Notes: generated by a model not told the origin, from the letters alone. Positions 26,664 through 36,288 are shown, counted from the stretch's first letter. The stretch is 64,000 nt of DNA from Pseudomonadota bacterium (GCA_023423655.1 JAFAFE010000004.1:1-64000); one strand, 5' to 3'. Numbers and translations are program-made.

Positions 26664-27278
26664 ATGTCGAAGCGTCATAGCGCAAAATATAAAATCGACC
26701 GTCGCATGGGCGAAAATATTTGGGGTCGTCCCAAATCGCCCGTCAACAAGCGCGAATATGGTCCGGGCCAGCACGGCCAACGCCGCAAGGGCAAAATGTC
26801 GGACTTCGGCATCCAGTTGCGCGCCAAGCAGAAGCTTAAGGGCTATTATGGCGACGTGACCGAAAAGCAGTTCAAGAAAAATTATGTCGAAGCTGCCCGC
26901 ATGAAGGGCGATACCTCGCAGAACCTTATCGGTCTGCTTGAGCAGCGCCTCGACATGGTTGTCTATCGCGCCAAGTTCGCCGCCACCATTTTCGCTGCAC
27001 GCCAGCTTGTGTCGCACGGCCATGTTTATGTGAATGGCGTCAAGTGTAACATCGCATCGCGCAAAATCCGCCCCGGCGACGAAATCAGCCTCGGCAAGAG
27101 GGCGCAGGAAATGGCGGTTGTCATGGAAGCGCAGAGCCTCGCCGAACGCGATATGCCGGACTATGTTGCGCCCGACGGCACCGCCAAGGTGACCTTCACG
27201 CGCGTACCCACACTCGACGAAGTGCCCTATCCGGTGAAGATGGAACCGAATCTGGTCGTCGAATTCTACTCGCGTTAA
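26664..27278 (+). CDS. rpsD: 30S ribosomal protein S4
   Basis: 204 residues starting MSKRHSAKYKIDRRMGENIW, with the family's GPGQHGQRRKGKMSDFG segment and the S4 RNA-binding domain (LEQRLDMVVYRAKFAATIFA, SHGHVYVNGVKCNIASRKI). It nucleates 30S assembly on 16S rRNA. The frame is open far upstream, but the family start and the TTGGAG ribosome-binding site fix the ATG at 26664. It is a single-gene unit with its own terminator, as usual in alphaproteobacteria. Confidence 0.98.
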   Translation: MSKRHSAKYKIDRRMGENIWGRPKSPVNKREYGPGQHGQRRKGKMSDFGIQLRAKQKLKGYYGDVTEKQFKKNYVEAARMKGDTSQNLIGLLEQRLDMVVYRAKFAATIFAARQLVSHGHVYVNGVKCNIASRKIRPGDEISLGKRAQEMAVVMEAQSLAERDMPDYVAPDGTAKVTFTRVPTLDEVPYPVKMEPNLVVEFYSR

Positions 27279-27300
27279 TCGCGGCACAAACAACACAGCA

Positions 27301-27327
27301 AAAGGCGGTCTTCGGGCCGCCTTTTTT
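27301..27327 (+). terminator. rpsD terminator
   Basis: GGCGGTC-TTCG-GGCCGCC forms a 7-bp stem with one G-T pair and a TTCG tetraloop, followed by six T residues, 25 bases past the rpsD stop. Confidence 0.95.
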
Positions 27328-27493
27328 GTTTGCGCCACAGGCCATGTGTCCAAAAGGTCACAGTCTGACTTATTTCCGTAACATATATTGATATGCGCAA
27401 GAGCCACTCCTAAATGCCGCAGTGCAACAAGCGGTTAACTCGCCCTTTTTGCATATGTTAAAACAATAAAATAATATCTGGAGTTTCTCCCAA

Positions 27494-27934
27494 ATGAAGA
27501 AGATTTTTGCGATCGCAGCAGTTGCTGCGGCTCTGGTTGCTGCCCCCGCTTCGGCGAACGAAGGCCGCGTTGAAGCCCGCGCAGGCCTCGGCTGGGCCGG
27601 TGGCAACGAAGATTTCGTTGCAGGCCTTGCTGCCGGTTACGACATCGATCTTGGCACCTCGGCGTTCATCGGCCCCGAAGTGTCGTATGACACCAATTTC
27701 GACGGCTTCGACATGCTCAACATCGGCGCGCGCGCTGGTGCCAAGGTTGGCAATGGCGGCAAGCTTTATGTTGGCGTCGGCTATGACCTTGCTGACATCG
27801 AAGAAGTCAATGCGAGCGTTGGCTATCAGCACAGCTTCGGCGAAAAAACCTATGGCAAGATCGAATATCGTCGTTACTTCCTGAACGGCACTGATCTTAA
27901 CGCTGCGGCGGTCGGCTTCGGCGTCAAATTCTGA
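27494..27934 (+). CDS. Small outer-membrane beta-barrel protein
   Basis: 146 residues. The signal peptide MKKIFAIAAVAAALVAAPASA ends at ASA, followed by alternating strands and a C-terminal GFGVKF ending in Phe. The mature start NEGRVEARAGLG resembles GARIEARIGYE in the barrel encoded at 10713, so the two are probably relatives, with this one of about eight strands. A TCTGGAG ribosome-binding site precedes it. Its function is not known; small barrels of this type often respond to envelope or osmotic conditions. Confidence 0.87.
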   Translation: MKKIFAIAAVAAALVAAPASANEGRVEARAGLGWAGGNEDFVAGLAAGYDIDLGTSAFIGPEVSYDTNFDGFDMLNIGARAGAKVGNGGKLYVGVGYDLADIEEVNASVGYQHSFGEKTYGKIEYRRYFLNGTDLNAAAVGFGVKF

Positions 27935-27956
27935 TAGTCGTCAAAACCTATTCAAG

Positions 27957-27985
27957 AAAAGGCGGCCTTCGGGTCGCCTTTTTTT
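27957..27985 (+). terminator. Terminator of the small barrel gene
   Basis: GGCGGCC-TTCG-GGTCGCC plus seven T residues lies about 25 bases past the stop. It is almost identical to the rpsD terminator about 650 bases upstream, with the wobble pair on the other arm. Confidence 0.95.
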
Positions 27986-28089
27986 ATGCCGCTTTTTCAG
28001 CTTTATCGCGCGTCGCCCACGCACAAAAGTTGCGTCCCGCGCGCGCCGGTGGCATGAGCAGCGCCTGACAAAATAGAGGAGAGTATCCC

Positions 28090-29811
28090 ATGGCTTCGCT
28101 TCGTTCCGTATCGCTGATTGCAATCGCTGCCGCATCGCTTGCGCTGGCCGGTTGTGGCACGGGGACCAAAAGTGACGCATCGGCGGCGATGAATATCCCT
28201 GCCGTTGCCCCCGCTAAAATCGACATGGCCGCCTATCAGGAAGATGTGAAACAGCTTGCATCGGACGAATTTGATGGCCGCGCGCCCGGCACCAAGGGCG
28301 AAGAATTGACGGTCGCCTATCTCGCCAAGCAGTTTGAAGCCGCAGGCCTTAAGCCCGGTGGCACAAACGGAAGCTGGTTCCAAGATGTGCCGCTCGTCCA
28401 GATCGAAGCCAAAAATGTGTCGCTGATGACCTTTACCGGCGCGGAAGCCGACACGGCGCTCAAATTCAAGGATGATTTCGTCATCGGCTCCTACCGCGTG
28501 ACGCCCAAGACCGCCATCAAGGACAGCGATGTCGTGTTTGTCGGCTATGGCATCAACGCGCCCGAACGCGGCTGGAATGATTATGAAGGCAAGGATGTGA
28601 AGGGCAAAACCGTTCTCATCCTCGTCAATGACCCCGACTATCAGACGCCGGGCCTTGAAGGTGAATTTGGCGGCCGTGCCATGACCTATTATGGCCGCTG
28701 GACCTATAAATATGAAGAAGCCGCGCGTCAGGGCGCTGCCGCTGCCATCATCATCCATGACACCGAACCCGCCGCTTATGGCTTTAATGTGGTCCAGTCG
28801 AGCTGGACCGGCCCGCAATATATGGCCGATGCCGCCGACAATCATATGAATGAAACACAGGCGAATGGCTGGATCAGCAATGACAAGGCGCAAAAGCTGA
28901 TTGCCGGTGCCGGTCAGGATCTCGCAAAACTCAGCGAAGCGGCCAAGAAAAAAGGCTTCAAGCCGGTCGATCTTCCGATCAAAATGTCGGTATCGTTCGA
29001 CAATGACATCAAGAAAACCATGTCGAAAAATGTCATCGGCATCCTCCCCGGCACCAAGCGCGCGGACGAATATGTGCTTTATACCGGCCATTGGGACCAT
29101 TTGGGCCATTGTGGCGAGGGCGTCGCGCCTGCCAATAAGCCGGGCGATGTGATCTGCAACGGCGCGGTCGATAATGCGACCGGCACGGCGGGGCTGATCG
29201 CACTTGCCCGCGCGAATAGCGCCGCAGGGGCCGCCGAGCGCAGTCAGGTATTCCTTGCAGTAACGGCCGAAGAATCGGGCCTCCTCGGCTCCGAATATTA
29301 TGCCGCCAACCCCGTTTACCCGCTCGCCAAGACGGTGGGCGGCGTCAATATGGATGCGCTCAGCATTGCCGGGCCTGCCAAAAATATCGTGGTCGTGGGC
29401 AAGGGCAAATCGGACCTCGACGCCTATCTGACCGCTGCGGTCAAGGAACAGGGCCGCACCATCACCGCGGAACCGACGCCGGAAAAGGGCTTTTACTACC
29501 GCTCCGACCATTTCAGCTTTGCCAAGCTGGGCGTGCCGATGATCTATTTCGAAGGCGGCGATGATCTGGTGACGGGCGGCAAGGAAGCGGGCGCAGCTTT
29601 CGCCAAAAAATTCGAAGAAGGCCATTATCATGCGCCTTCGGACGAATATAGCCTCATCACCAACTGGGACGGCATCGCGCAGGATTTGGGCCTTTATTAT
29701 ATCGTTGGCCGCATGATTGCGATGAGCGATAGCTGGCCCAACTGGGTCAAGGGCGACGAATTCCGCGCCGTCCGCGACAAGAGCCGGGAAGGCGCTGACG
29801 CAACCAAATGA
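28090..29811 (+). CDS. M28-family zinc aminopeptidase, predicted lipoprotein
   Basis: 573 residues with lipobox LALAGC (Cys at about 22). A PA-like insert (about 130-260) is followed by the M28 metallopeptidase core. Zinc ligands and catalytic residues are visible in YTGHWDHLG, NGAVDNATGTAGL, TAEESGLLGSEYY, GVNMDAL and the terminal His of RSDHFSFAKLG. It probably trims peptides at the cell envelope. The stop overlaps the aguA start by four bases, suggesting that peptide breakdown and agmatine use are expressed together, though that functional link is inferred. Confidence 0.94.
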   Translation: MASLRSVSLIAIAAASLALAGCGTGTKSDASAAMNIPAVAPAKIDMAAYQEDVKQLASDEFDGRAPGTKGEELTVAYLAKQFEAAGLKPGGTNGSWFQDVPLVQIEAKNVSLMTFTGAEADTALKFKDDFVIGSYRVTPKTAIKDSDVVFVGYGINAPERGWNDYEGKDVKGKTVLILVNDPDYQTPGLEGEFGGRAMTYYGRWTYKYEEAARQGAAAAIIIHDTEPAAYGFNVVQSSWTGPQYMADAADNHMNETQANGWISNDKAQKLIAGAGQDLAKLSEAAKKKGFKPVDLPIKMSVSFDNDIKKTMSKNVIGILPGTKRADEYVLYTGHWDHLGHCGEGVAPANKPGDVICNGAVDNATGTAGLIALARANSAAGAAERSQVFLAVTAEESGLLGSEYYAANPVYPLAKTVGGVNMDALSIAGPAKNIVVVGKGKSDLDAYLTAAVKEQGRTITAEPTPEKGFYYRSDHFSFAKLGVPMIYFEGGDDLVTGGKEAGAAFAKKFEEGHYHAPSDEYSLITNWDGIAQDLGLYYIVGRMIAMSDSWPNWVKGDEFRAVRDKSREGADATK

Positions 29812-30794
29812 CCAACATATTGACGATGCCCGCCGAATGGGCACCGCATGAACGGGTATTTATCGGCTTCCCCCACGTCTTTGACGAATGGGGGGAGCCT
29901 TTATCGCCCGCACAAAAAGAAATTGCGCGCTTTGCCAGCGTCATCGCCGATGGCGGCGCGGGCGAGCGCGTGCATCTTGTGTGCAATGACGAAGCCAGCG
30001 CGGAGCTTGCCCGTAGCCTTGCCGAATCTGCTGTCGACGTGATCGTTGAACCTATAGGCGACGCTTGGCTGCGCGATACCGCCGCGATCATTGTCGGCAG
30101 CGGCGACGCGCGTATGGGCCGCGATTTCGGCTTTAACTGGTGGGGCGGCAAATATAGCATCGCGGGCGACGAAGATGTCGGCGCAAGGCTTGCCCGCCGC
30201 TTCGCCCTCCCCGTCACACCCTGCGACTGGATATTGGAGGGCGGGTCAATTGATGTGGATGGCGAAGGCCTGTGCGTCACGACCGAGCAATGTTTGCTCG
30301 CCGACAATCGCAATGCGGGCATCACCAAGGCCGACTCGGAAAGCTGGCTGGCGCGCGATTTGGGTATTACCCGTGTGCTATGGCTCGGTGATGGGCTTTT
30401 GAACGATCATACCGATGGCCATGTTGATAATCTCGCGCGTTTTGTCGCCCCCGGCGTGCTGGCACTCCCTGTGGCGGAAGGCGATGACGACCCCAATGCG
30501 GCCATTTATGCCGATGCCAAGGCGCGCGCCGAAGCGTTCGGCGTGACGGTGGCCCCCATCCCCTCACCCGGTTTGACCGTGCGCGATGGCGAAATTGTGC
30601 CCGCAAGCTATATGAATTTCTATATCGGCAATAGCGTGGTCGCGGTGCCGACTTATGGTATGCCCAATGATGCGCGCGCGGTGGAAGCGATTGCTGCCCT
30701 CTTCCCGACCCGCAAAACAATCGGTGTGCGCGCCGATGCGATCCTTACCGGAGGCGGCAGCCTTCATTGTATCAGCCAGCAGGTGCCTTTTTGA
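29808..30794 (+). CDS. aguA: Agmatine deiminase
   Basis: 328 residues of the peptidylarginine deiminase superfamily. It has MPAEWAPHERVFIGFPH at the start, WLRDTAAIIV (substrate-guiding Asp), LEGGSIDVDGEG, the His region LLNDHTDGHVDN and the catalytic Cys in TGGGSLHCISQQ near the C-terminus. It converts agmatine to N-carbamoylputrescine and ammonia. It overlaps both the peptidase gene (4 bases) and aguB (1 base). Confidence 0.95.
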   Translation: MTNILTMPAEWAPHERVFIGFPHVFDEWGEPLSPAQKEIARFASVIADGGAGERVHLVCNDEASAELARSLAESAVDVIVEPIGDAWLRDTAAIIVGSGDARMGRDFGFNWWGGKYSIAGDEDVGARLARRFALPVTPCDWILEGGSIDVDGEGLCVTTEQCLLADNRNAGITKADSESWLARDLGITRVLWLGDGLLNDHTDGHVDNLARFVAPGVLALPVAEGDDDPNAAIYADAKARAEAFGVTVAPIPSPGLTVRDGEIVPASYMNFYIGNSVVAVPTYGMPNDARAVEAIAALFPTRKTIGVRADAILTGGGSLHCISQQVPF

Positions 30795-31660
30795 TGCGTA
30801 ACATTACCGTTGCCGCTTTACAGCTTCCCCTTGGGAACAGCATCGACGCCAATATCGAGGCGGTGAGCGGCCTTGTGCGCGAAGCGGCTGCCAAGGGTGC
30901 GACCATCATCCTGCCGCCCGAACTGTTTGAAGGTCCCTATTTCTGCACGGTTGAGGAAGAAGCCCTCTTCGCCCTCGCCCACCCGACCGATACGCATCCG
31001 AGCGTGGTCGCGATGCAGGCGCTCGCCAAGGAACTTGGCGTCACTATCCCGACCAGCTATTTCGAGCGCGACGGGCATCATTATTACAACACGCTTGCGA
31101 TGATCGGGCCGGACGGGGTCATCCAAGGCACCTACCGCAAATCGCATATTCCCGATGGTCCTGGCTATGAGGAAAAATATTATTTCCGCCCCGGCAATAG
31201 CGGCTTCAAAATCTGGGATGTAAGCGGCGTCAAGGTCGGCGTCGGTGTGTGCTGGGACCAATGGTATCCCGAAACCGCACGCGTCATGGCGTTGATGGGC
31301 GCAGAATTGCTCTTCTACCCGACCGCCATCGGCACCGAGCCTTATGACCAAGACTTAGACACAAGCCGCATGTGGCGCCGCGCAATGCAGGGCCATTCGG
31401 TGTCCAACTGTATGCCCGTCATCGCCGCCAACCGCATCGGCACCGAGCAGGTCGATGGCGCGGAGCACCCGCAAAGCTATTATGGCCACAGCTTCATCAC
31501 CGACCAATGGGGCGACATTGTCACCGAATTCGGCGCGGAGGAAACCGGGGTATTGGTGGCCACGCTCGACCTGGACGAAGCGGCCAAACACCGCGCGGGC
31601 ATGGGGTTTTTCAGGGACCGCCGCCCGCAGCTTTACGGACGGATTGCTGAGGATATTTGA
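30794..31660 (+). CDS. aguB: N-carbamoylputrescine amidase
   Basis: 288 residues of the nitrilase superfamily with the catalytic Glu-Lys-Cys triad: Glu in PPELFEGPYF, Lys in YRKSHIPDGPG and Cys in VGVCWDQWYPE. It cleaves N-carbamoylputrescine to putrescine, CO2 and ammonia, completing the agmatine route started by AguA. The ATG at 30794 shares a base with the aguA stop (TGATG) and gives the family N-terminus MRNITVAALQLPLG. An arginine decarboxylase is not in the window. Confidence 0.95.
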   Translation: MRNITVAALQLPLGNSIDANIEAVSGLVREAAAKGATIILPPELFEGPYFCTVEEEALFALAHPTDTHPSVVAMQALAKELGVTIPTSYFERDGHHYYNTLAMIGPDGVIQGTYRKSHIPDGPGYEEKYYFRPGNSGFKIWDVSGVKVGVGVCWDQWYPETARVMALMGAELLFYPTAIGTEPYDQDLDTSRMWRRAMQGHSVSNCMPVIAANRIGTEQVDGAEHPQSYYGHSFITDQWGDIVTEFGAEETGVLVATLDLDEAAKHRAGMGFFRDRRPQLYGRIAEDI

Positions 31661-31686
31661 GGGTAATTCAGCCCTCCCTAAAACTC

Positions 31687-31776
31687 GTCATTCCCGCGAA
31701 GGCGGGAATCCATCTCCTAAGCCATAACTTAAAACTCCCGGTCAGGAGATGGATCCCCGGTCAAGCCGGGGATGAC
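31687..31776. repeat. Palindromic repeat element, family C, between aguB and glcB
   Basis: About 90 bases with two hairpins, ATTCCCGC-GAA-GGCGGGAAT and ATCCCCGG-TCAAG-CCGGGGAT. They are linked by CATCTCCT and AGGAGATG, which pair with each other, so the whole can fold as one long stem with side hairpins. The TTCCCGCGAAGGCGGGAA unit is a very widespread proteobacterial repeat. It separates convergent genes, and its right end forms the last codons and stop of glcB. Confidence 0.85.
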
Positions 31777-33860
31777 GCAGATTTTTTCTCCCGCCGAAAC
31801 TTATGCAACAATGGCTCCGTATAGCCCGAAGGCTGGGTCAGCCCTTCAAACACCAATGCGCGAGCAGCCTTAAATGCGATGCTCGCATCCGGGTTCGGGG
31901 CCATCGGCTCATAGAGCGGATCGCTTGCATTTTGCGCATCAACCTTGGCCGCCATACGCAGCAAGGCAGCATCGACCTCATCCGCCGAACACACCCCATG
32001 ATGCAGCCAGTTGGCCAAGGCTTGGCTCGAAATACGTAAAGTGGCGCGGTCTTCCATCAGGCCGACATCATTAATGTCCGGCACCTTGGAGCAACCAACG
32101 CCCTGGTCAATCCAGCGCACGACATAGCCCAAAATACCTTGCGCATTATTGTCGAGTTCACGGGTGATTTCTTCCGCCGTCCAGTTACGCCCCTGCGCGA
32201 GTGGCACGGCGAGCAAGCGGTCGAGGCCCGGAACCGCTTCACCGGTAATCTCTTTCTGCCGCGCGAACACATCAACCTTGTGGTAATGCATCGCGTGAAG
32301 CGTGGCCGCGGTGGGCGACGGCACCCATGCGGTGTTTGCGCCGGATTTCGGATGCGCGATTTTCTGCTCCATCATATCGGCCATCATGTCGGGCGCGGCC
32401 CACATGCCCTTGCCGATCTGCGCCTTGCCGGACAGGCCACAGGCAAGTCCGATGCGAACATTGCGGTCCTCATAGGCCGCAATCCAGTCGCTCGCCTTCA
32501 TCTCGCCCTTCGGGATCATCGCGCCCGCTTGCATCGAGGTGTGGAGTTCATCGCCGGTGCGGTCGAGGAAACCGGTGTTGATAAACACGATACGGTCCTT
32601 GACCGCCTCGATACAGGCGGCCAGATTGGCCGATGTGCGCCGTTCTTCGTCCATCACGCCGACCTTGATGGTGTGGCGGGCTAGCCCAAGCAGATCTTCG
32701 ACCGCATCGAATAGGCGGTTGGTGAAAGCGGCTTCTTCCGGCCCGTGCATTTTGGGCTTTACAATATAGATGCTGCCCTTGCGGCTATTTTGATATTGGC
32801 CGAGGCCGTTAATGTCATGGAGGCCGATGAGCGAGGTGAAGATGGCGTCAAGCACCCCTTCCGGCGCTTCGCTGCCATCAGCGAGTAAGACCGCCGGATT
32901 GGTCATCAAATGGCCGACATTGCGCACGAACATCAGGCTGCGACCGGGAAGTGTCACATCGCCCCATGTCCGATCAGCCTCAAGCGCGCGGGTCATCGTC
33001 TTGCCGCCCTTGTCAAAGCGCGCTTCCAGATCGCCGCGCATCAGACCGAGCCAATTGGTATAGGCAGCAACCTTGTCCTCGGCGTCGACGGCCGCGACCG
33101 AATCTTCCATATCAATGATGGTGGTGAGTGCCGCTTCAAGCAGAACGTCCGAGATATGCGCGGGGTCCGTTTTGCCGATGGGATGGTGAGCATCGATGCG
33201 AATATCGATGTGCAAGCCATTATTTTCTATAAGGATAGAGTCGTCCGTTTGCACTAACAGACGCGCCGGACCTGCGAGCGCCACCGCGCCGCCTGTCCAG
33301 TCGCTCCAGCTTACGCTTGCGAGCGGAGCCGCCTCATCGAGAAATGCCTTGGCCGCTGCAATCACTTGTGCGCCGCGCGCGGCATCATAGCCACCTGCCG
33401 CCGCTTTCCCCGGCAGCGCATCGGTGCCGTAAAACGCATCATAAAGGCTGCCCCAGCGCGCATTGGCGGCATTCAGCACGAACCGGTCATTAAGGCTCGG
33501 CACAACCAATTGCGGCCCCGCCATCGTGGCAATTTCGGCATCGACATTTTGCGTACCGATTGTGAAGGGCGCTGGCTCCGGCACCAGATAGCCAATCTCG
33601 GTGAGGAAGGCGCGATAGACTTCGCCGTCAATCGCCTGCCCTGCCCGTTCCTTGTGCCAAGCGTCAATCTTGGCTTGCAAATCCTCGCGCTTGGCGAGCA
33701 GCGCCTGATTGTCCGGTGCAAAGCGGGTCAAAATATCCGAAACGCCTTGCCAGAAAGCCCCGCTTTCGACGCCCGTTCCGGCAAGCGCGCGCGATTCCAC
33801 AAAGTCATGCAGCCGTGTATCAACCTTCACGCCGTCCGGAATCGTCACATATTCAGTCAT
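31761..33860 (-). CDS. glcB: Malate synthase G
   Basis: 699 residues, close to the usual 720 of the G isoform. It has the catalytic barrel regions TIIDMEDSVAAVDAEDK and IYIVKPKMHGPEEAAF and the C-terminal plug domain. It condenses glyoxylate with acetyl-CoA to malate in the glyoxylate bypass. Isocitrate lyase is not in the window. The final residues (about KSASSPA) and the stop codon come from the adjacent palindromic repeat, so the native C-terminus seems to have been replaced at the last few positions. It is transcribed alone. Confidence 0.96.
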   Translation of the reverse strand: MTEYVTIPDGVKVDTRLHDFVESRALAGTGVESGAFWQGVSDILTRFAPDNQALLAKREDLQAKIDAWHKERAGQAIDGEVYRAFLTEIGYLVPEPAPFTIGTQNVDAEIATMAGPQLVVPSLNDRFVLNAANARWGSLYDAFYGTDALPGKAAAGGYDAARGAQVIAAAKAFLDEAAPLASVSWSDWTGGAVALAGPARLLVQTDDSILIENNGLHIDIRIDAHHPIGKTDPAHISDVLLEAALTTIIDMEDSVAAVDAEDKVAAYTNWLGLMRGDLEARFDKGGKTMTRALEADRTWGDVTLPGRSLMFVRNVGHLMTNPAVLLADGSEAPEGVLDAIFTSLIGLHDINGLGQYQNSRKGSIYIVKPKMHGPEEAAFTNRLFDAVEDLLGLARHTIKVGVMDEERRTSANLAACIEAVKDRIVFINTGFLDRTGDELHTSMQAGAMIPKGEMKASDWIAAYEDRNVRIGLACGLSGKAQIGKGMWAAPDMMADMMEQKIAHPKSGANTAWVPSPTAATLHAMHYHKVDVFARQKEITGEAVPGLDRLLAVPLAQGRNWTAEEITRELDNNAQGILGYVVRWIDQGVGCSKVPDINDVGLMEDRATLRISSQALANWLHHGVCSADEVDAALLRMAAKVDAQNASDPLYEPMAPNPDASIAFKAARALVFEGLTQPSGYTEPLLHKFRREKKSASSPA

Positions 33861-34040
33861 GGGGATACTCCATCCTCGTCACAGTAAAGGCGCAATGCTG
33901 CGCATATTCGTCATTGGCAATCCGGGGAGGAGTGCGCCTGATATGGCAAAGGCTTGGCCTTGCGTAAAGCCTCTTTTGTGCGCCGCAACAGCAATAATCG
34001 GGGGTAGAGCGCGTAATAAAATTGCGCTAGGGTAGAGGCA

Positions 34041-35255
34041 ATGGAGATGGACAGACTAAGCCCCGCCGAACAGGCGCTGATCGCCCGCCCCGACAATGCA
34101 GGGATGCTGCATCAGGTTGAACAATGGGCTGCGATCAATAGCGGGACGCGCAATCTGGAAGGATTGGGCGTGATGGCGGGCTTGCTCGCTGATGCTTTTA
34201 CGTCGCTGCCCGGCCCCCTCTCGCTGGTCGATCCCGCGCCCGTTGAAGCGGTGCGCCCCGATGGCAGCGTCGATGCCCTCCCCCACGGCCAGCATCTGGT
34301 TGTGCGCGTGCGCCCCGAAGCGCCGGTGCGGATGCTGTTTACCGGCCATATGGATACGGTGTTCGGGGTCGATCACCCGTTCCAGACGCTGACGTGGCTC
34401 GACGAGGGCGTGCTGAACGGCCCCGGTGTTGCCGATATGAAGGGCGGGATAACAGTGATGCTCGCCGCGCTTCAGGCGTTAGAGGCGAGCGGATTGCAAG
34501 GCTTTGGCTATGATGTCCTCATCAATAGCGACGAGGAAGTCGGTTCGGCATCCTCCGCCGCGCTCATTGCCGAGCTTGCGCGCGGCAAGCTTGCGGCCTT
34601 TACCTATGAACCCTCCGCATTGCCCGATGGCACCTTGGCTGGTGCGCGTGCGGGGAGCGGCAATTTTTCGATTATCATCACCGGCAAGTCCGCCCATGCG
34701 GGACGCAATCCCGACGAAGGTCGCAACGCGCTGGTGGCTGCCGCCGATATGGCGGTGCGCTTGAAAGCACTCCACCGTCAGGGCCTTTCGGTCAATCCTG
34801 CCAAAATAGACGGTGGCGGGCCGAATAATGTGGTGCCGGACCATGCAGTGCTGCGCGTCAATTTCCGCCCGCAAACTCCTGCGGATGTGGCTTATGCACA
34901 AGCCAAACTCGCCGAAATCATTGCCGAAGTCGCAGCTTTCCATGATGTAGCCATCCACAGTCATGGCGGCTTTAACCGCCCGCCTAAGCCGATGGATGCG
35001 CCCGCTCAAAAACTGTTTGACCATGTCAAAAGCTGCGGCGCGGACCTTGGCCTTGCGATAGGCTGGAAAGATACGGGCGGGGTGTGCGACGGCAATAATA
35101 TTGCCGCGTGCGGGGTGCCGGTGGTCGATACGCTGGGCGTGCGCGGCGGCTCGATCCATAGTAGCGACGAATTTATGATTGCCGACAGTCTGGCCGAACG
35201 CGCGCGGCTTTCGGCCCTTGCCATCCATCGGCTGGTGTCCAGAGGAGGTTTATGA
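34041..35255 (+). CDS. M20-family metallopeptidase/deacylase in the arginine operon
   Basis: 404 residues of the carboxypeptidase G2/ArgE-type M20 family. The metal-binding motifs are FTGHMDTVFG, GPGVADMKGG, the general base in NSDEEVGS and the C-terminal His in IHSSDEFM. A dimerisation domain is inserted in the middle (GKSAHAGRNPDEGRNA). It overlaps astA by four bases and leads the astA-astB operon. A desuccinylase role at the end of the succinyltransferase pathway is plausible from position, since no astE is present here, but the substrate is unproven. GTAGAGG precedes the start; an ATG six bases later is an alternative. Confidence 0.88.
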   Translation: MEMDRLSPAEQALIARPDNAGMLHQVEQWAAINSGTRNLEGLGVMAGLLADAFTSLPGPLSLVDPAPVEAVRPDGSVDALPHGQHLVVRVRPEAPVRMLFTGHMDTVFGVDHPFQTLTWLDEGVLNGPGVADMKGGITVMLAALQALEASGLQGFGYDVLINSDEEVGSASSAALIAELARGKLAAFTYEPSALPDGTLAGARAGSGNFSIIITGKSAHAGRNPDEGRNALVAAADMAVRLKALHRQGLSVNPAKIDGGGPNNVVPDHAVLRVNFRPQTPADVAYAQAKLAEIIAEVAAFHDVAIHSHGGFNRPPKPMDAPAQKLFDHVKSCGADLGLAIGWKDTGGVCDGNNIAACGVPVVDTLGVRGGSIHSSDEFMIADSLAERARLSALAIHRLVSRGGL

Positions 35256-36283
35256 GCTTTATCATCCGTGCCGCCCGCGAAAGCGATCTGTCGCATATGT
35301 ATGAAATGGCCAAACGCACCGGCGGCGGCTTTACCAATTTGCCGCCGGACAAGAAGGCGCTAACCGCAAAGCTGGAACGCGGCGCGGCCGGTTTTGCGCG
35401 CGCGGGCGATGATTTGAGTGATGATCTTTATGTGTTCATGCTCGAAAATACCGAGACCGGGCAGGTCACCGGCACCTGCCAGATTTTCGGGCAAGTGGGC
35501 CAGAAATGGCCGTTTTACAGCTATCGCATCAGTACCCACAGCCAGCATAGTCAGGAACTGGACCGCACTTTCCGCGCGGAAATCCTTAACCTCACCACCG
35601 ATCTTGAAGGGTCGAGCGAGGTGGGCGGCCTGTTTTTAAGCCCGTCCGAACGATCCGGCGGACATGGTATGTTGCTCGCGCGCAGCCGCTATCTGTTCAT
35701 CCGCAACCATCGCAGCCGCTTTGCCGACAAGACCTTGGCCGAACTGCGCGGCGTTATCGATGAAAGCGGCGGCTCGCCTTTCTGGGACGGGGTTGCGGGG
35801 CGCTTTTTTGGCATGAACTTCCAGGAAGCCGACCAATTTAACGCAATTCACGGCAATCAATTTATCGCCGACCTTATGCCCAATCATCCGGTCTATATCG
35901 CGATGCTGCCCGAAAGCGCGCGCCATGTGATCGGCATCCCCCACCCCACCGGCCGCGCCGCAATGCGGATGCTGGAGGAAGAAGGGTTTCGCTGGGAAAA
36001 ATATATCGACATTTTCGACGGCGGCCCGACCATGACCGCGCATACCGACGATATTCGCGGGGTGCGCGAGGCCAAGGATGGCGTGATTGTCGCAATTGAT
36101 GACGGGCTTGGCGAACATAAACAAGGCGTCAAAATGTTGGTCGCGCGCGGGGAATTGGCCGATTTTGTCTGCACCTATGGCTGGATCGACATGCGCGATG
36201 ACGGCCTTGCGCTCGACCCCGATGCGGCAAAGCTGCTCGGCGTCGATACCGGCGACAGCATCACTTATGTAGCACGGTGGTAG
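35252..36283 (+). CDS. astA: Arginine N-succinyltransferase
   Basis: 343 residues, the standard AstA length. Typical segments include FIIRAARESDLSHMYEMAKR, TGGGFTNLPPD, GLFLSPSERSGGHGMLLARS and PVYIAMLPESARHVIG. It transfers succinyl from succinyl-CoA to arginine, the first step of the AST pathway of arginine catabolism. A strong AGAGGAGG ribosome-binding site lies inside the end of the M20 gene, and the ATGA overlap suggests coupling. Confidence 0.96.
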   Translation: MSFIIRAARESDLSHMYEMAKRTGGGFTNLPPDKKALTAKLERGAAGFARAGDDLSDDLYVFMLENTETGQVTGTCQIFGQVGQKWPFYSYRISTHSQHSQELDRTFRAEILNLTTDLEGSSEVGGLFLSPSERSGGHGMLLARSRYLFIRNHRSRFADKTLAELRGVIDESGGSPFWDGVAGRFFGMNFQEADQFNAIHGNQFIADLMPNHPVYIAMLPESARHVIGIPHPTGRAAMRMLEEEGFRWEKYIDIFDGGPTMTAHTDDIRGVREAKDGVIVAIDDGLGEHKQGVKMLVARGELADFVCTYGWIDMRDDGLALDPDAAKLLGVDTGDSITYVARW

Positions 36284-36288
36284 CTCCC

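Noticed and set aside
28003..29844. A 613-codon open frame antisense to the M28 peptidase gene
   Set aside because: Same cause: antisense openness from codon bias. The sense frame has all metallopeptidase motifs and a lipoprotein signal.
31687..31776. The repeat between aguB and glcB as an insertion sequence remnant
   Set aside because: It has no transposase remains or flanking target duplication that I can see; its hairpin units are the common short dispersed type.
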